In this document: positions 30,678-41,898 of the stretch, one piece after another
Layout: each line of letters starts with the position of its first letter
Numbering within the stretch: the first letter of the stretch is position 1
NCBI RefSeq assembly: GCF_910592395.1
Contig: NC_088316.1
Span: 11,162,001-11,222,000, forward strand
Reading direction: 5' to 3'
DNA from: Lineus longissimus
Lineage: Eukaryota; Nemertea; Pilidiophora; Heteronemertea; Lineidae
DNA length: 60,000 bases
Position numbers and translations under genes: made by a program
Notes under the pieces: model-generated
What the model saw: only the letters and a program-made list of their open reading frames with translations
The model's database searches: none
What the model was told of the DNA's origin: nothing

Positions 30678-31895
30678 ATCCACTGCTATGTGCATGTGAT
30701 TGAGCAGTGTAGACAGGATTGGTTTAGCGTCTACTCAGTGATCGAGGCAACATTAGCCAGAGTCAAGGTGGACCTGCCAGTAGTTTCAGAAATCTTCCTA
30801 CGTTCAGACAATGCAGGATGCTACCATAATGCATCACTGCTCCTGGCTCTTCCATCTTTGTCGAGATCAAGTGGAATAACCATAAAGCGTTATGATTTTT
30901 CTGAAGCACAGGCTGGCAAGGATATCTGCGACAGGAAGATCGCCCCCATGAAATGCCACATACAGCGCTTTATAAATGAAGGCCACGATGTGACTCATGC
31001 TGCAGATATGGTGCAAGCTCTTGGAAGTTATGGTGGGGTACGTGGTTGTTACGTTGCGGAGCTTACTCTTGATGATGATGCTATGGTGGAGAAGACAACC
31101 GTCAAATGGGCAGGGGTAACCTCGTTCACTAACTTTGAGTTTGAGGACCATGATAGTGTTCGTGTTTGGAAAGCCTATAACATTGGCAGCGGTAGCGAGC
31201 ATTGCATTTCAACATTGCTGAGCAAAACTGTACCACAGGGTTCATTTTGTGTACAAGTTGGTGCATACGTGCATCCGAGTATTGAGACTGGAGCAATTCG
31301 TGGACAAAAACCATGTGAGGTTGAGATTGCATGCTTGGAAGTTGGATGTGTCCAGGTCTTCGTATCCCAGGAGGCTCTTACGATCCACATGGCTGTTGGA
31401 CGACATGAAGTGAAGCTGCTTCGTGATACCAAGATGGATGAAATCAAAAGGAAATGGGCGAGGAAGTTTTGTGATTTTGCCATGCGAGGGCTTTCTTCGG
31501 AAGGGACTTCTGAACATGCTGAAGAACTACCACTACCGCCGTCTGATGACTCCCCAGTGCAACCTGGATGGGCATATCGTCTCCAGAAGGTGCATCACCG
31601 CTACAGTCCAGAGATTCATTCTTTCCTCCAGAAGGAATTTTTGAAGGGCACAACAACTGGAATGAATGAGAACCCGGCAGATGTTTCAAGGAAGCTAAAA
31701 ACCTCATTTAGCAAGGGACATTGGTTGACAACGCAGCAGATTGCATCGTATTTCAGCAGGCTTTCTGCTAAACAGAAGTGTGGCCATCCCTTGGAAAAGG
31801 AAGCAGCAGATGATGAGGTGAATGAAGCTGCTGTTCGTGAAGTGTTGAATAGGAGAAGTATGCGCATCAGAGTGATGAAAGAAGCTGGACTGTAA
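30678..31895 (+). CDS. orphan gene, exon 4: RNase-H/DDE-like region, C2H2-like finger, conserved tail
   Basis: Acceptor ATTTCAG; joins exon 3 in phase 0 and runs 405 codons to TAA. The first part continues the putative RNase-H fold: CYVHVIEQCRQDWFSV, then a strand ending IFLRSDNAGCYHN (an Asp placed like the second acid of DDE enzymes) and YDFSEAQAGKDICDRK (acidic helix). A TNF-EFED block follows, then a finger of spacing C-x4-C-x12-H-x5-H (CLEVGC..HMAVGRH). The end is WLTTQQIASYFSRLSAKQ, then KCGHP and a basic helix. No stop or shift interrupts it. The protein resembles an unclassified transposase or a host gene derived from one; catalytic assignment is inference. Confidence 0.72.
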   Translation: MHCYVHVIEQCRQDWFSVYSVIEATLARVKVDLPVVSEIFLRSDNAGCYHNASLLLALPSLSRSSGITIKRYDFSEAQAGKDICDRKIAPMKCHIQRFINEGHDVTHAADMVQALGSYGGVRGCYVAELTLDDDAMVEKTTVKWAGVTSFTNFEFEDHDSVRVWKAYNIGSGSEHCISTLLSKTVPQGSFCVQVGAYVHPSIETGAIRGQKPCEVEIACLEVGCVQVFVSQEALTIHMAVGRHEVKLLRDTKMDEIKRKWARKFCDFAMRGLSSEGTSEHAEELPLPPSDDSPVQPGWAYRLQKVHHRYSPEIHSFLQKEFLKGTTTGMNENPADVSRKLKTSFSKGHWLTTQQIASYFSRLSAKQKCGHPLEKEAADDEVNEAAVREVLNRRSMRIRVMKEAGL

Positions 31896-32696
31896 CGTTT
31901 ACTGCTATGAACACACCCAGTCGGTCTTGATTGTGGTGTCATCTTATGTGCAATGTAGCTTACTTACTTACATTATGACATCTTTGTTTTGAGAAGGCTA
32001 TTTTGACGTGCTGGTAAATCAACATCCTTGTTAAGAATTGTGGTGACCTTATGTGTTATGAGTGAGTGTTATGTGTTATGCGTTGTAAGTAAATCATGAA
32101 CATCCTTGTTTTGTGACATGGTAATAAATCTAATTAATTTAGGCTGGTTTTATTCTTGCCCTTACTGCTTGGACATGAAGATGGAGAAACTGTGCATACC
32201 CCACAAGCCAGCAGCATGCACCCAACAAGCCATCTGCATGCACACAAATTGCTTATTTTGAGTATTTGCAGGAAGATACAGTAGATTTCACATTCTCTTT
32301 CTCAGCAGAAGATGTCCATTCTGGATATTGCTCTCTGATACCAATTCTGTACTCTATTCATAACAGTAGCTTGGGGTTTTATGGAATTTCTTCCCTAAAC
32401 CCCCCCCCCCCCCCCCCAGCTCCACTTAGCTCTTGGCTAAGCTAGACAGCTGGGCAGACATGGCAGAGTGCATTGTGATAAAAACTGGTCAGTTCTTCCC
32501 TTCACCGCAAGTTGGCAGCACCTGTGAAATCGTGAAAAATGCCTTTTTTTCATCACATCCCCTGCTTTTCCAGAAGTACCGCCCAAAGATTTGATTTTTG
32601 ATTTTGAAATATCTGGATGTGTGCTACATACAAGCAAAGCAATATTGCCTGGTTCAGTGCGGCAATTGAGCTATGGTTGTTTCTGTTTGCCTATGG
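31896..32696. other. 3' flank of the orphan gene
   Basis: AATAAA at 32123-32128, about 230 nt after the stop, is the likely polyadenylation signal. ATGTGTTATG words are repeated near 32050. A poly-C run lies at 32401-32418. No further gene recognised. Confidence 0.45.
32123..32128 (+). terminator. probable polyadenylation signal of orphan gene
   Basis: AATAAA in AT-rich sequence at a typical distance after the stop codon at 31893-31895. Confidence 0.4.
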
Positions 32697-32700
32697 TGAT

Positions 32701-34459
32701 GAAACGGCCAGGGGCCATTGTGCTCACCGTATACATCTTTTAGTAGGCAGGATCATTCTTAGTTTAGAGGTGAATATGGTAAACACAATCAGGCATGAAG
32801 ACTTTTTGGCTCACCGTAGGGGAGTCTATACGATACCGCAGTGTCCGTCGTCCGTCGTCGTCGTTGTCGTCGTCGTCCGTCGTATCCTAGTTCAAAAACA
32901 GTGGCACGTTTTTTAACCGCTAGGCCTATGAACTTAAAACTTTGTACACATGACCCCCTAGGTCAGATGACCCGTGACACTAAATTTCTGTCTGATCTGA
33001 TTCTCTACTTGGCCACCAGGTGGCCAAATGTCGATATCTAAAAAGTGTGATATCTCGCTTATTAGTGACTTGTTTTCGATAAAACTTTTGTGGTAGGTAC
33101 TCATAGCAAGGATACATCATATATCTTACGGGTTTTTAATTTGATCTACTTTTCAAGGTCGCAGAGGTCAAATGGCGTGAATTGGCCGTTTGAGTGTAAC
33201 TATGGCACGTTTCTCAACCACCAAAGCTATGAGCTTGAAACTTGGTACATATAACCCCCTATATCAGATAACCTCTGGTGCTGAATTTCAGCCTGATCTG
33301 ATTCTTGACTTTGCCACCAGGGGGCCAAAACAGAAAAAGTAAGAAGTGCAATAGCCTGCTTATTAGCAAATTGTTTTTGATGAAATTTTTATGGCAGGGA
33401 CCCCTAGCAAGGTTACCTCAGATGTTGCACGATTTTTCGGATTTGACCTACTTTTTAAGGTCGCAGAGGTCAAATGGCGTAAATTTGCCATTTGAGTGTA
33501 ACTATGGCACGTTTCTCAACCACAACAGTTATGAACTTGAAACTTTGAACAAATGACCCCCTAGGTCAGTTGACCTTTTACACTGAATTTTGGTTCGGTC
33601 TGATTATTGACTTGGCCACCAGGGGGCCCAAACACAAAACTCAAAAGTGTGATTTCTCGCTTATTACTGATTTGTTTTTGATAAAAGTTTCATGGTAGGT
33701 ACTCCCAGCAAGGATACATCACATATCTTACGGGTTTTTGATTTGACCCACCTTTCAAGTTCACAGAGGTCAAAGTTGAAAACTTTACCGTTCTTGGTAC
33801 GTTTTGTCCTTGTTCAATGTAAAGAGTTTTAATTTTGTGTGATGATGCATCTAAGAAGCCACTATTTGTATGCCAAGTTTCAGCCAGATCGGAATTCAAA
33901 TATGGCCGAAATTGCATGTTTTGTGGGTTTTTCCTGTTTTATTGTGGCAATCCAAAGGTCGTGAGTTCAAACCCCGGTCAAGGACAGCCAAAAATATTTT
34001 TATTTTTCATCTTTTCCTTTTTTCTTTTCTGAGTTCTATCTTACATTTTCTTCATTTTTTGATTTATTTGGTGCAATAGATTTAATTAGGCGGCCATCTT
34101 GGAAATCGTTTTTTGCCGATTGCTGTAGTGTAACGAGTGATGAAATTGTTATGGTCAGGTGGATGTGTCTACATCACATATAACCCTGGTTTGTTATTTG
34201 ACCTACCTGTCAGGGTCACTGAGGTCAAAGTTAAAAATATATTAACCATTGTCATGGAGTGGCACGTTTCTTCACTATCATTTTCACCTAGACTCTACAA
34301 GCTTGGAACCACAAGTCTCGGATTCACCACTTGGCCAGGGCCGGCTCTAAACTGGTCACAGATGCATGTATAAATTATGAGAGGCCTACATACTGTAGCA
34401 CTTTCTGTAACTGTTTACTAAAAATACTTACGGTGAGCACAATGGCCCCTGGCCGTTTC
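32701..34459. mobile_element. inverted-repeat element B (30-bp perfect ends)
   Basis: 32701-32730 (GAAACGGCCAGGGGCCATTG, then TGCTCACCGT) is the exact inverse of 34430-34459. It overlaps element A (32803-35752) in a staggered way: left ends B then A, right ends B then A. Both termini share GCTCACCGTA, suggesting related families. No transposase gene inside. Confidence 0.62.
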
Positions 34460-35752
34460 ATTTTAGATGTGTATTGATGTCAAGTAATAACACAGGGCAG
34501 TATATATAAGTTTATGATCCAACCAATAATTGTCTATGACATCAACACGATCAATATCGTGTGATTGCTAAGAGTCCCTGCAATAAAAAATTCATCGAAA
34601 AAAAGTCATTGATAAGCGAGATATTGCAAGACCTACTTTTTCAGTTTTGACCCCCTGGTGGCCAAATCAAGAATCAGATCAGGCCAAAATTCAGTGTCAG
34701 AGATTATCTGATGTAGGGGGTTACATGTACCAACTTTTAAGTTCATAGCTTCAGCAGTTAAGAAACGTGCCATAGTTACACTCTAATGGCCAATTTACGC
34801 CATTTGACCTCTGTGACCTAGAAAAGGAGGTCAAATCCAAAAATCGTAGGACATCTGGTGTATCCTTGCTAGAAGTCCCTGCCATAAAAATTTTATCGAA
34901 AACAATTCACTTAAATAAGCAAGATATTGCACTTCTTCCTTTTTCCATTATGGCCCCCTGGTGGCCGAATAAAGAATCAGATCAGGCCAAAATTCGGCAT
35001 CAAAGGTTATCTGATGTAGGGGGTTATATGCACCAAGTTTCAAGTTCATAGCTTTACTGGTTAAGAAACGTGCCATAGTTTACACTCTAACGGCCAATTT
35101 ACGCCATATGACCTCTGTGACCTCTGTGACCTTGAAAAGTGTGATGTATTCTTCCTAAGAGTATCTACCATAAAAATTTTATCGAAAACAAGTTACTTAT
35201 AAGCGAGATATCACACTTTTTAGATATCCACTTTTGGCCCCCTGGTGGCAAAGTTGAGGATCAGATCAAACTGAAATTCAGCACCAGAGGCTATGTGATA
35301 TAGGGGGTTATATGTACCAAGTTTCAAGTTCATAGCTTTAGTGGTTAAGAAACGTGCCATAGTTTACACTCTAACGGCCAATTTACGCCATATGACCTCT
35401 GTGAACTTGAAAAGTAGGTCAAATTAAAAACCCGTATGATATAAGATATATATTTGCTATGAGTACCTACAACACAAGTTTCATCGAAAACAAGTCACTA
35501 ATAAGCAAGATATCGCACTTTTTAGATATCGACATTTGGCCCCCTGGTGGCCAAGTTGAGAATCAGATCGGACCGAAATTCAGTGTCAGAGGTCACCTGA
35601 CCTAGGGGGTGCTGTGTACAAAGTTTCAAGTTCATAGCCCTAGCGGTTAAGAAACGTGCCACTGTTTTTGAAATAGGGTACGACGACGGACGACGGACGA
35701 CGGACGACGGACACTGCGGTATTACATAGACTCCCCTACGGTGAGCCAAAAA
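32803..35752. mobile_element. inverted-repeat element A with CGTCCGTCGT subterminal repeats
   Basis: TTTTTGGCTCACCGTAGGGG at 32803 is inverted at the right end (CCCCTACGGTGAGCCAAAAA ending 35752). Next inward on both sides come CGTCGTCC/GGACGACG runs, then arrays of roughly 300-bp units. Left units are marked by TATGGCACGTTTCTCAACCAC at 33203 and 33503 plus a diverged one at 32902. Right units (GAAACGTGCCA) lie near 34764, 35065, 35349 and 35652. Every unit carries CCACCAGGGGGCC or its inverse. The centre (about 33780-34570) has a tRNA-like word GGTCGTGAGTTCAAACCCC near 33957. It is gene-free and foldback-like. Confidence 0.78.
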
Positions 35753-36060
35753 GGGGCTTGGGGGTAGGGGTACCCCCAGGGCTCACATACCGGGACGTAT
35801 ACAATATTGGTATTGCATCAAGAGGAATGTTAAATCATACTTAAAGGGCATACCAAAGGGCAACTACATACAGTTCACAGTTTTCGAATGGCGGTGGTTG
35901 ATATTCAGGGCTACCTAAAAAAAAAAAATCGACCAATTTCAACTTTAACAATTTGCTCAATAACCAGTAAACCTTTTGGGCTTAAATTTCGCATGCTTTC
36001 ATTACTCCATAGGGGGGACCTACACACCAAATTTCATCAAAATCTGTTGCACCCCATCCT

Positions 36061-38460
36061 GTCACTCTCTGCATGGTCTACCCGTGGACTCACACTTAAT
36101 TGCAGGCGTGCCACTGATCCCAGTTACCCAGCTCAACCGGTAATAGAGGACGATCAAACGGAAGAATCCGAATCAGTTGAAATACCGTTCACAAGTTCTT
36201 GTCATGCCGGGGCTCCAAATCCAGCGCGGGAAACTCAGGAGGACAGCGAAAATGATGACAGGCCTATGTCTGAGAATGAGAGGGATGATCTTCAGCGAAC
36301 ACCCACAAATTCGGTTTGCAATGAACCTGATGAGGCTGCATCAGAACCAACACAAGGCAAGCGCCGTCGTAAAGGGGACTGTAAATGGCACTGGCACCCT
36401 GAGTGGGAGATCAAGTTTTTGGTGGAATTTAAAGAGAACAGCGGTAAATGTCAGTGTATGAAATGCGGTGTTCAATTGGGAACGAAATCGAGTGTCTTAA
36501 GGAAACATTTAAATGATAAACACAAAGAAGTTCTAAATTGGTCGGATGAGCAAAAGAAGTTGTACACGGAAAATTTCAAGAAGGATAAAAGGCAGCAGAA
36601 AGAAAAGATGGTGGGGACATTTGGTGTAAACAAGAAACAAACAGTTGCGTCGTACCGACTGGGGCTACTGATCGCCAATTCAAACTTTTCATTCAGCAGT
36701 TCTGAGTCTATTGTTAATTGGGCATCCCATTCTGATCCCAGCAGCCGTGTGTTTGGTCGGGACGTTATTGCATCATTTCCAAAATCCCGCTTCACGATAA
36801 AGCGCAGAGTACTTGATATGGCCGAATTCCTCAGTGGGCATAATATAAAGGGAATTCAGAACTCTCCTGCCTGGGGGTTGCAAATGGATGAAAGCACGGA
36901 CAAGAAATCGTTTGGTCAGGCTCTCCTGTATGGAAGGTACATTGACATGGAGCTGAAGAAAATGGTCGAGTCATTTCTTGCTATAATACGCATACAGGGT
37001 TCACCCAATCATAACAATCTGTTAACGGCAGTTAACGGATTCATTACGGACAAGGAGCTACCCAAAGAAAAACTCTGTTGTTTTAGCGCAGACGGCGCTG
37101 CCGTAATGCAAAGCCATGGGCGAGGAGTTGCAGGGCTCATGAGGGTTAATTACAACCCCAGCTTGTTTACTCAACATTGTATAGTGCATAAAGAGGTGCT
37201 CGGAGTGAAAGATGGGATTAAAAAATCCATCCCGAACAAAGTAGAGAACACCATCAAGCGTGTTCTTGATTTCTTCGCAAATAGTCATGTGCGAGCTGAC
37301 GGCCTAGAAGAGATAATAGAAATGTCCGAAGAAGATCACGAGTACACCAAGTTGGTGCGATACCATGCTGTGAGATGGCTATCATTATCGGGGTGTGTTG
37401 ACAGATTCGTCAGTTTGTACTCGGAGGTGGCTACTTACTTTAAAAGGGAGCTGGATGATATGACTAAAAGGACTGAACATAGAAATTCCTGTGACAATTG
37501 TATGAGGCAGTTTCAAGTCCGGACTTTCAGTTGTATTTAAAATTGTAATTGAAAATCTTGGCCAAGATGAATGAGGCCCTTCAACAGAAAGGCCATACTG
37601 TGTATACGGCCTATAACCTAATCAGTGACAGGATGCGAGAATTCCTGGAGCCAATCGTTTGGGATCCTCGTGAACGATGGGATGATCTTCTGGAAGGTGA
37701 AAACCTTGGAGACGTCCAGGAAGCGGAATTTCATTCAGCCGAATTCCACAGGATGAAAGAACAGTTTCTTTCACATGGGATGATGACGGAGCCGCAGATC
37801 AAGAAGGTGCACAGTGACTGCTTTGCCTTTGTTCAGGAAACTGGTAAAGCCATCCAAACTAGGTTCCCTGAGATGGCTTTCGTTCTTAACAATTTGGCAT
37901 TTCTTGTACCAGAGAAGCGTGCTTCTCCCCAGTTAAAGCATTGCAATTTGTCTGCTGTCACTGACAAATACCTGGCAAATAGAGGTCTTGATACGGAGAA
38001 GGTGAAACAGCAGTTTCGCACCTACCGGTTTAGCTCAGTATTGATGATCTGATGGAGAAATACCCTTACCCCGATATTTTCTTCTGCCACCTTGTAGATA
38101 TACCTGACATGAAGGAATTTGCTGAGTTCTGCCTTACATTGCTGTGCTTCAGTCCAACAACAGTGGAATGTGAACAGGGTTTTTCTATAATGAATCTCAT
38201 TAAAACGGAGAGACGATCTTCCCTCAGTGAAGAAAGCCTAAATGCTCTAATGACACTAAACACTTCAGATAAGGAGCAGACAGACTTTCCTTTCCAAGAG
38301 GTCATCCGTTCTCGTCAGCAGGGTCATTGAGTCATTGACCCTCTGGCATGTGCTGACGAGTGCTTCTCAACAGTAGTAGGCCTAACTGCCGAGAACGTGT
38401 TGTTTAAGTGTCAGTTCGTGGATGGACCATGCAAAATCTGCAAAAAGTGCTAAGGTGGGG
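36061..38460 (+). mobile_element. decayed hAT element bounded by inverted subterminal sequences
   Basis: GCATGGTCTACCCGTGGACT with CACACTTAA (36071-36098) is matched in inverted form by TTTAAGTGTCAGTTCGTGGATGGACCATGC at 38403-38432. Between lies the transposase-like coding sequence. A third copy of this end occurs at 45989-46035. True termini and the 8-bp duplication expected for hAT were not located, so limits are approximate. Confidence 0.6.
36105..38330 (+). pseudogene. hAT-superfamily transposase, two frame breaks
   Basis: An acceptor-like AATTGCAG precedes 36105. The first piece (to 37540) has an acidic leader, a BED-like finger (CQCMKCGVQL..HLNDKH), GLQMDESTDKKS (first Asp), FSADGAAVMQSHG (second Asp) and VRYHAVRWLSL. 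The second (about 37549-38052) is the helical insertion region. The third (38052-38330) is the hAT C-terminal dimerisation part, with CFSPTTVECEQGFSIMNLIK and RRSSLSEESLNALM. Frames change near 37535 and 38045. It resembles the ZMYM6/ZNF862-type hAT group. Not functional as one protein in this form. Confidence 0.82.
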
Positions 38461-39815
38461 GTTGAACAGAACCGGCCCGTATATTGACCATAAGTTGACC
38501 CTAAGGCATGATGATGATTGCTGAAGTGATTCCTCGATTAATCACTCAGAACAGGAATAAGGGACCGAAACGTTTTTGGCCCTTTTTTAATAAAAAAAGC
38601 AGTTATTTCTCTGCAAAATATGCTTGTTTATTTTGATTTTTTCCAGCTTGAATGCAAAACAAATATAATACATCATATAAAAGTATGAAAGTGGGATTGT
38701 GAAGGAATAATTTCATGGTAGTCTGAATTTTTTTGGGGTGGGGGTTTACTGCCAAGACCCCCCTGAAAAGGGTCTTACCCTCTAACAGTGAAAACAACGC
38801 AGTACTTCATGGCGAAAATCTCATCTTCTGTGGGGGTGAGGCCAATGATGTTTGGTTTGGAGTAAAGGTTAAGAATTTTGCAATTATATGCCGAAAACAA
38901 AACCTTGCCCGCGGTTTTAGTTTTTTCATAGTATGTCTTCAAAGAACCCATATTTTCACACTCTTGTGATAGTTCCACTGTTTCACAACAGGTGGCACTT
39001 TTTCATGCTATTGCCTTATAACCTATTTTTGACAGTTTACGGCATGTGGAAGGGGTTTCAAATGACCATCATCGTCATATAGGAGTGTAGGATCCAATCC
39101 TCCCCTCATCCCACCCCAAAAAGGGGTAAAATAGGGCTCGGATATCGGCTGGCATAGCCACGGCCCATGTGGAATTAGTCCACAGAGTTTACCAGAAGAA
39201 AAAAAAAACCAAAACACATGTTTGGGCAGAGACCTTTATTCATCCACGACCGGAAGTGTGGCACAGTCACATAGAGCTTATCAAAATGTCAAGTTGTGGT
39301 AAATACATGGCTGGGATGGACCAAAGTGGAATTAATTTTCAATCTGTGGTTGATTCTTAATCTACAGAGTCAGGCCATCACAGAAATATGCTTTTTGATA
39401 ATATATTTAAGAAAATGTGGTCTCACTGGTCAGTTTAGAACTTGTACTTTGACAGGGCCATATCAATGCGCCAGTGACGTTTTGATGGATATGGTGTACG
39501 GAAATCTTTTTTTCTCAGGCAATCGGTATTGGAATTTTTTAAAACTTTATTATGCTATTGGCAAAGGGTTCTTCTTGACACATATAAAATTTTGTGCAGA
39601 TTGATTGGTCCAATGAGTACTTTTTTTACCAAAACCTATGCACAACAATGTACACGTAATGTACACATGTTTTAATAGAGGACTCTGGCCGTTTCAGCCA
39701 TTCATGCCATAATGGCCATGGAAAGTCAAGAAAGCCCGGCTCTTCATGGTCTAAGATGTTCATTTTTTGCTGTATCTAACTCGTTTGATTGTGAATTAAT
39801 GAAAAAAATATCCAG
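38461..39815. other. non-coding stretch
   Basis: No gene recognised. AT-rich with short open frames lacking domains; it ends in acceptor ATATCCAG before 39816. Confidence 0.4.
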
Positions 39816-40063
39816 GTGATGTCAGTGTGGTACCCTTGCACCAGTGCACGAAGGATGTGAGACGGCATTTGAAAGGTTTGCACACTGCAGTTTCTACTGT
39901 GCATTCTGAATGGGAACTGATTGCCCTTCGTTCAGGACATTTCGACTTGCAAAGCCCTTTGTTGAGAGAAAAGACAATATGCCCTTACCATCGCTATAGA
40001 TTGGGTTTGTGTTGGACGTCCCCCAGGAAGTGCCAGCACCCTCTTAACCTCTTAACCTCTTAA
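39816..40063 (+). pseudogene. Cys/His exon of a second orphan-family copy
   Basis: Acceptor TATCCAG at 39811-39815, phase 1, as at the exon1/exon2 junction of the first copy. It encodes HQCTKDVRRHLKGLHTAV, an Arg/His stretch, then TICPYHRYRLGLCW and RKCQHP. This C..H / C..C..H arrangement looks like a zinc module. After CQHP the frame runs into a CCTCTTAA microsatellite and stops at TAA, without a convincing donor. Membership with the 40606 fragment rests on proximity, strand and style; direct homology to the 18-31 kb gene is not visible for this exon. Confidence 0.45.
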
Positions 40064-40083
40064 CCCTCTTAACCTCTTAACCT
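40038..40083. repeat. (CCTCTTAA)n microsatellite
   Basis: Five imperfect copies of CCTCTTAA in tandem. Not telomeric in sequence. Confidence 0.8.
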
Positions 40084-40605
40084 TTGGCTCCCAGGCCCAG
40101 GAATTTCGAGAGGTAAGATTCATAATGTACTTTCAAGTTCATGAACATGATGAATTGGCCCTTTCGAGGCGGGCAGAGAGGGCCCGACCACCACCAAGTA
40201 TAGACCTAACAAACAAATGACTGCATACCAAGGTCATTGTACGCGCCATTGCTGAATTTGTTGTATTTTTATAATAACTTCAAGTTGTTCTGACAGGTCT
40301 ACCTTTGGAGCAGTACAGCTGAAATCATCAATTTCTTCAAAATAAATCTGAAAATATTTGCTGAAAACAGCTTCTGCAAAAAACCAAACAGCTTCCCTAA
40401 ATTGAGAAATTCTAAAACTCTGGAAGCTGTTTTTGGCTCCAGAAGCAAAGAGCTTATTTTCATGCCTTGAATGTCTTTGTAACTTGAATTTCACCTCCAC
40501 ACTGATCTGTTTACAGCCTCTCCCTTCAACATCAACTGGTAGGCACACTATGCCAGCTCCATCAAAGGTTGCTACGTGGCAGTGGTAGAAATTCACTAAG
40601 AGGTT
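40084..40605. other. gap between the two orphan-copy fragments
   Basis: The RNase-H/DDE region expected here by comparison with exon 4 at 30678 is absent, so a deletion or rearrangement is inferred. A 120-codon minus-strand frame (40234-40596) has no domain support. Confidence 0.4.
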
Positions 40606-41402
40606 ATGGTGGAGAGGTTGTCATGGCAAGGCGTAACAAAGTTCACTAACTTTGTCTACCAGCATGATGGGCTAGAGGTAACATGTGGTTACAAGATTGG
40701 TACTCCACAGCGCTTTTCCTACAAGACACTGTTGAAGAACAAGAAGGCACAGGACACAACCAAAGTGGCCTTTGCTGTGGAGTATGCGCGTCCAAATACC
40801 CTTGCTGGTACTCTTGGGCAGTCTGCAGCAACTCGGGCTGTTAGTGTTACCATTACTTGTTTGGAGCCGACCTGCAGCAAAACCTTCAAAACCCAGGAGG
40901 ACCTTGATCTCCATATTGCTGCAGGCAAGCATTTTGTGGATTCGGTCGACACGAAGTTTGACACAATTGCTAGGAAGTGGGCCAGTACGGTATCAGACAT
41001 CACAACAACGACGCCTCCCATGATGACTGCAGACTCTGATATGTCGCCTGCAACCAATCCTGTTCCTGCTGGATGGGCGGTGAAGGCTCCATGACAGAGC
41101 AAACGATTTGCTCAACAAGTAAAGGACTTCTTGTTTGAAGAGTTTATGCGAGGTGCCAACACTGGCAAAAAGGAGAACCCTGGCCTTGTGCCAAAAAGAT
41201 TAAGAACCAATTTGAGAGGGATGATTGGCTGACCACCCAGCAAGTCAGTAGCTATTTCTCGCGTCTTGCTGCCCAGCAGAAATGCGGGCGTTTGACAAGA
41301 GAGACAGCGGACAAGTACTCCGAGGATGACCACCAGTTGGCAGCTTCAATGATGACGAGGTCCAAGCAGCGTGCTGAGATCATTGAACAAATCGATTTGT
41401 AG
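40606..41402 (+). pseudogene. second copy of the orphan gene, C-terminal half, decayed
   Basis: It aligns to the C-terminal half of the exon at 30678. Shared blocks are W-GVT-FTNF, the finger with identical spacing C-x4-C-x12-H-x5-H (CLEPTC..HIAAGKH), then KFD-IARKWA, GWA, EEFMRGANTG, WLTTQQVSSYFSRL and QKCG. Amino-acid identity is roughly one-third to one-half by eye, so it is a diverged relative and not a recent duplicate. Lesions are an in-frame TGA at 41092-41094 and a one-base frame change near 41195-41205; it then ends at TAG 41400. Conservation of the finger spacing and tail between two diverged copies argues that these parts mattered. Confidence 0.7.
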
Positions 41403-41612
41403 ACTGGGGAAGATTACATGTATTGAACAAATTAGAATAATATTTTGGTACGTTAAGGTATGTGTGATTATAATAATGCTGGAGATTGTATTCACATGGT
41501 TCATTATTTACTTGTCCCAGTATCGCACATAAGCATCATTGTCAAAACTTGTCACTGACTACTAGTATTCCAGTTCCTTATACCCAAGCCACTTACATGC
41601 ACATAGTTCTCG

Positions 41613-41880
41613 AAGCTTGAATGTCTTTATTATTTCATTTTGTACATAATCAAACTTAGTTTATCTATCATGTCTGTAATGAGTGCTTGAAGCTTGAATT
41701 GAATGCCTTTATTATTTTGTTTCTACATATTTCAAAAACATTTTCTGTCATGTCTGCAGTGCCTGAAGTTTGGGTGCCTTTATTATTTCATTTTGTACAT
41801 ATCACAAATATTTTCTGTCGTGTTTTAAGTGCTTGAAGCTTGAATGCCTTCATTATTTCATTTTGTACATGGATATCGAA
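41613..41880 (+). repeat. tandem repeat, about 70-75-bp unit, four copies
   Basis: Units share GAAGCTTGAATG and CCTTTATTATTTCATTTTGT near 41613, 41687, 41762 and 41831. They lie in the 3' flank of the orphan copy, followed by AATAAA at 41880. Confidence 0.8.
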
Positions 41881-41898
41881 AATAAAAGTCTGTCATGT

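Noticed and set aside
40234-40596. Minus-strand 120-codon frame
   Set aside because: No domain, no splice context, lies in the gap of the decayed orphan copy.
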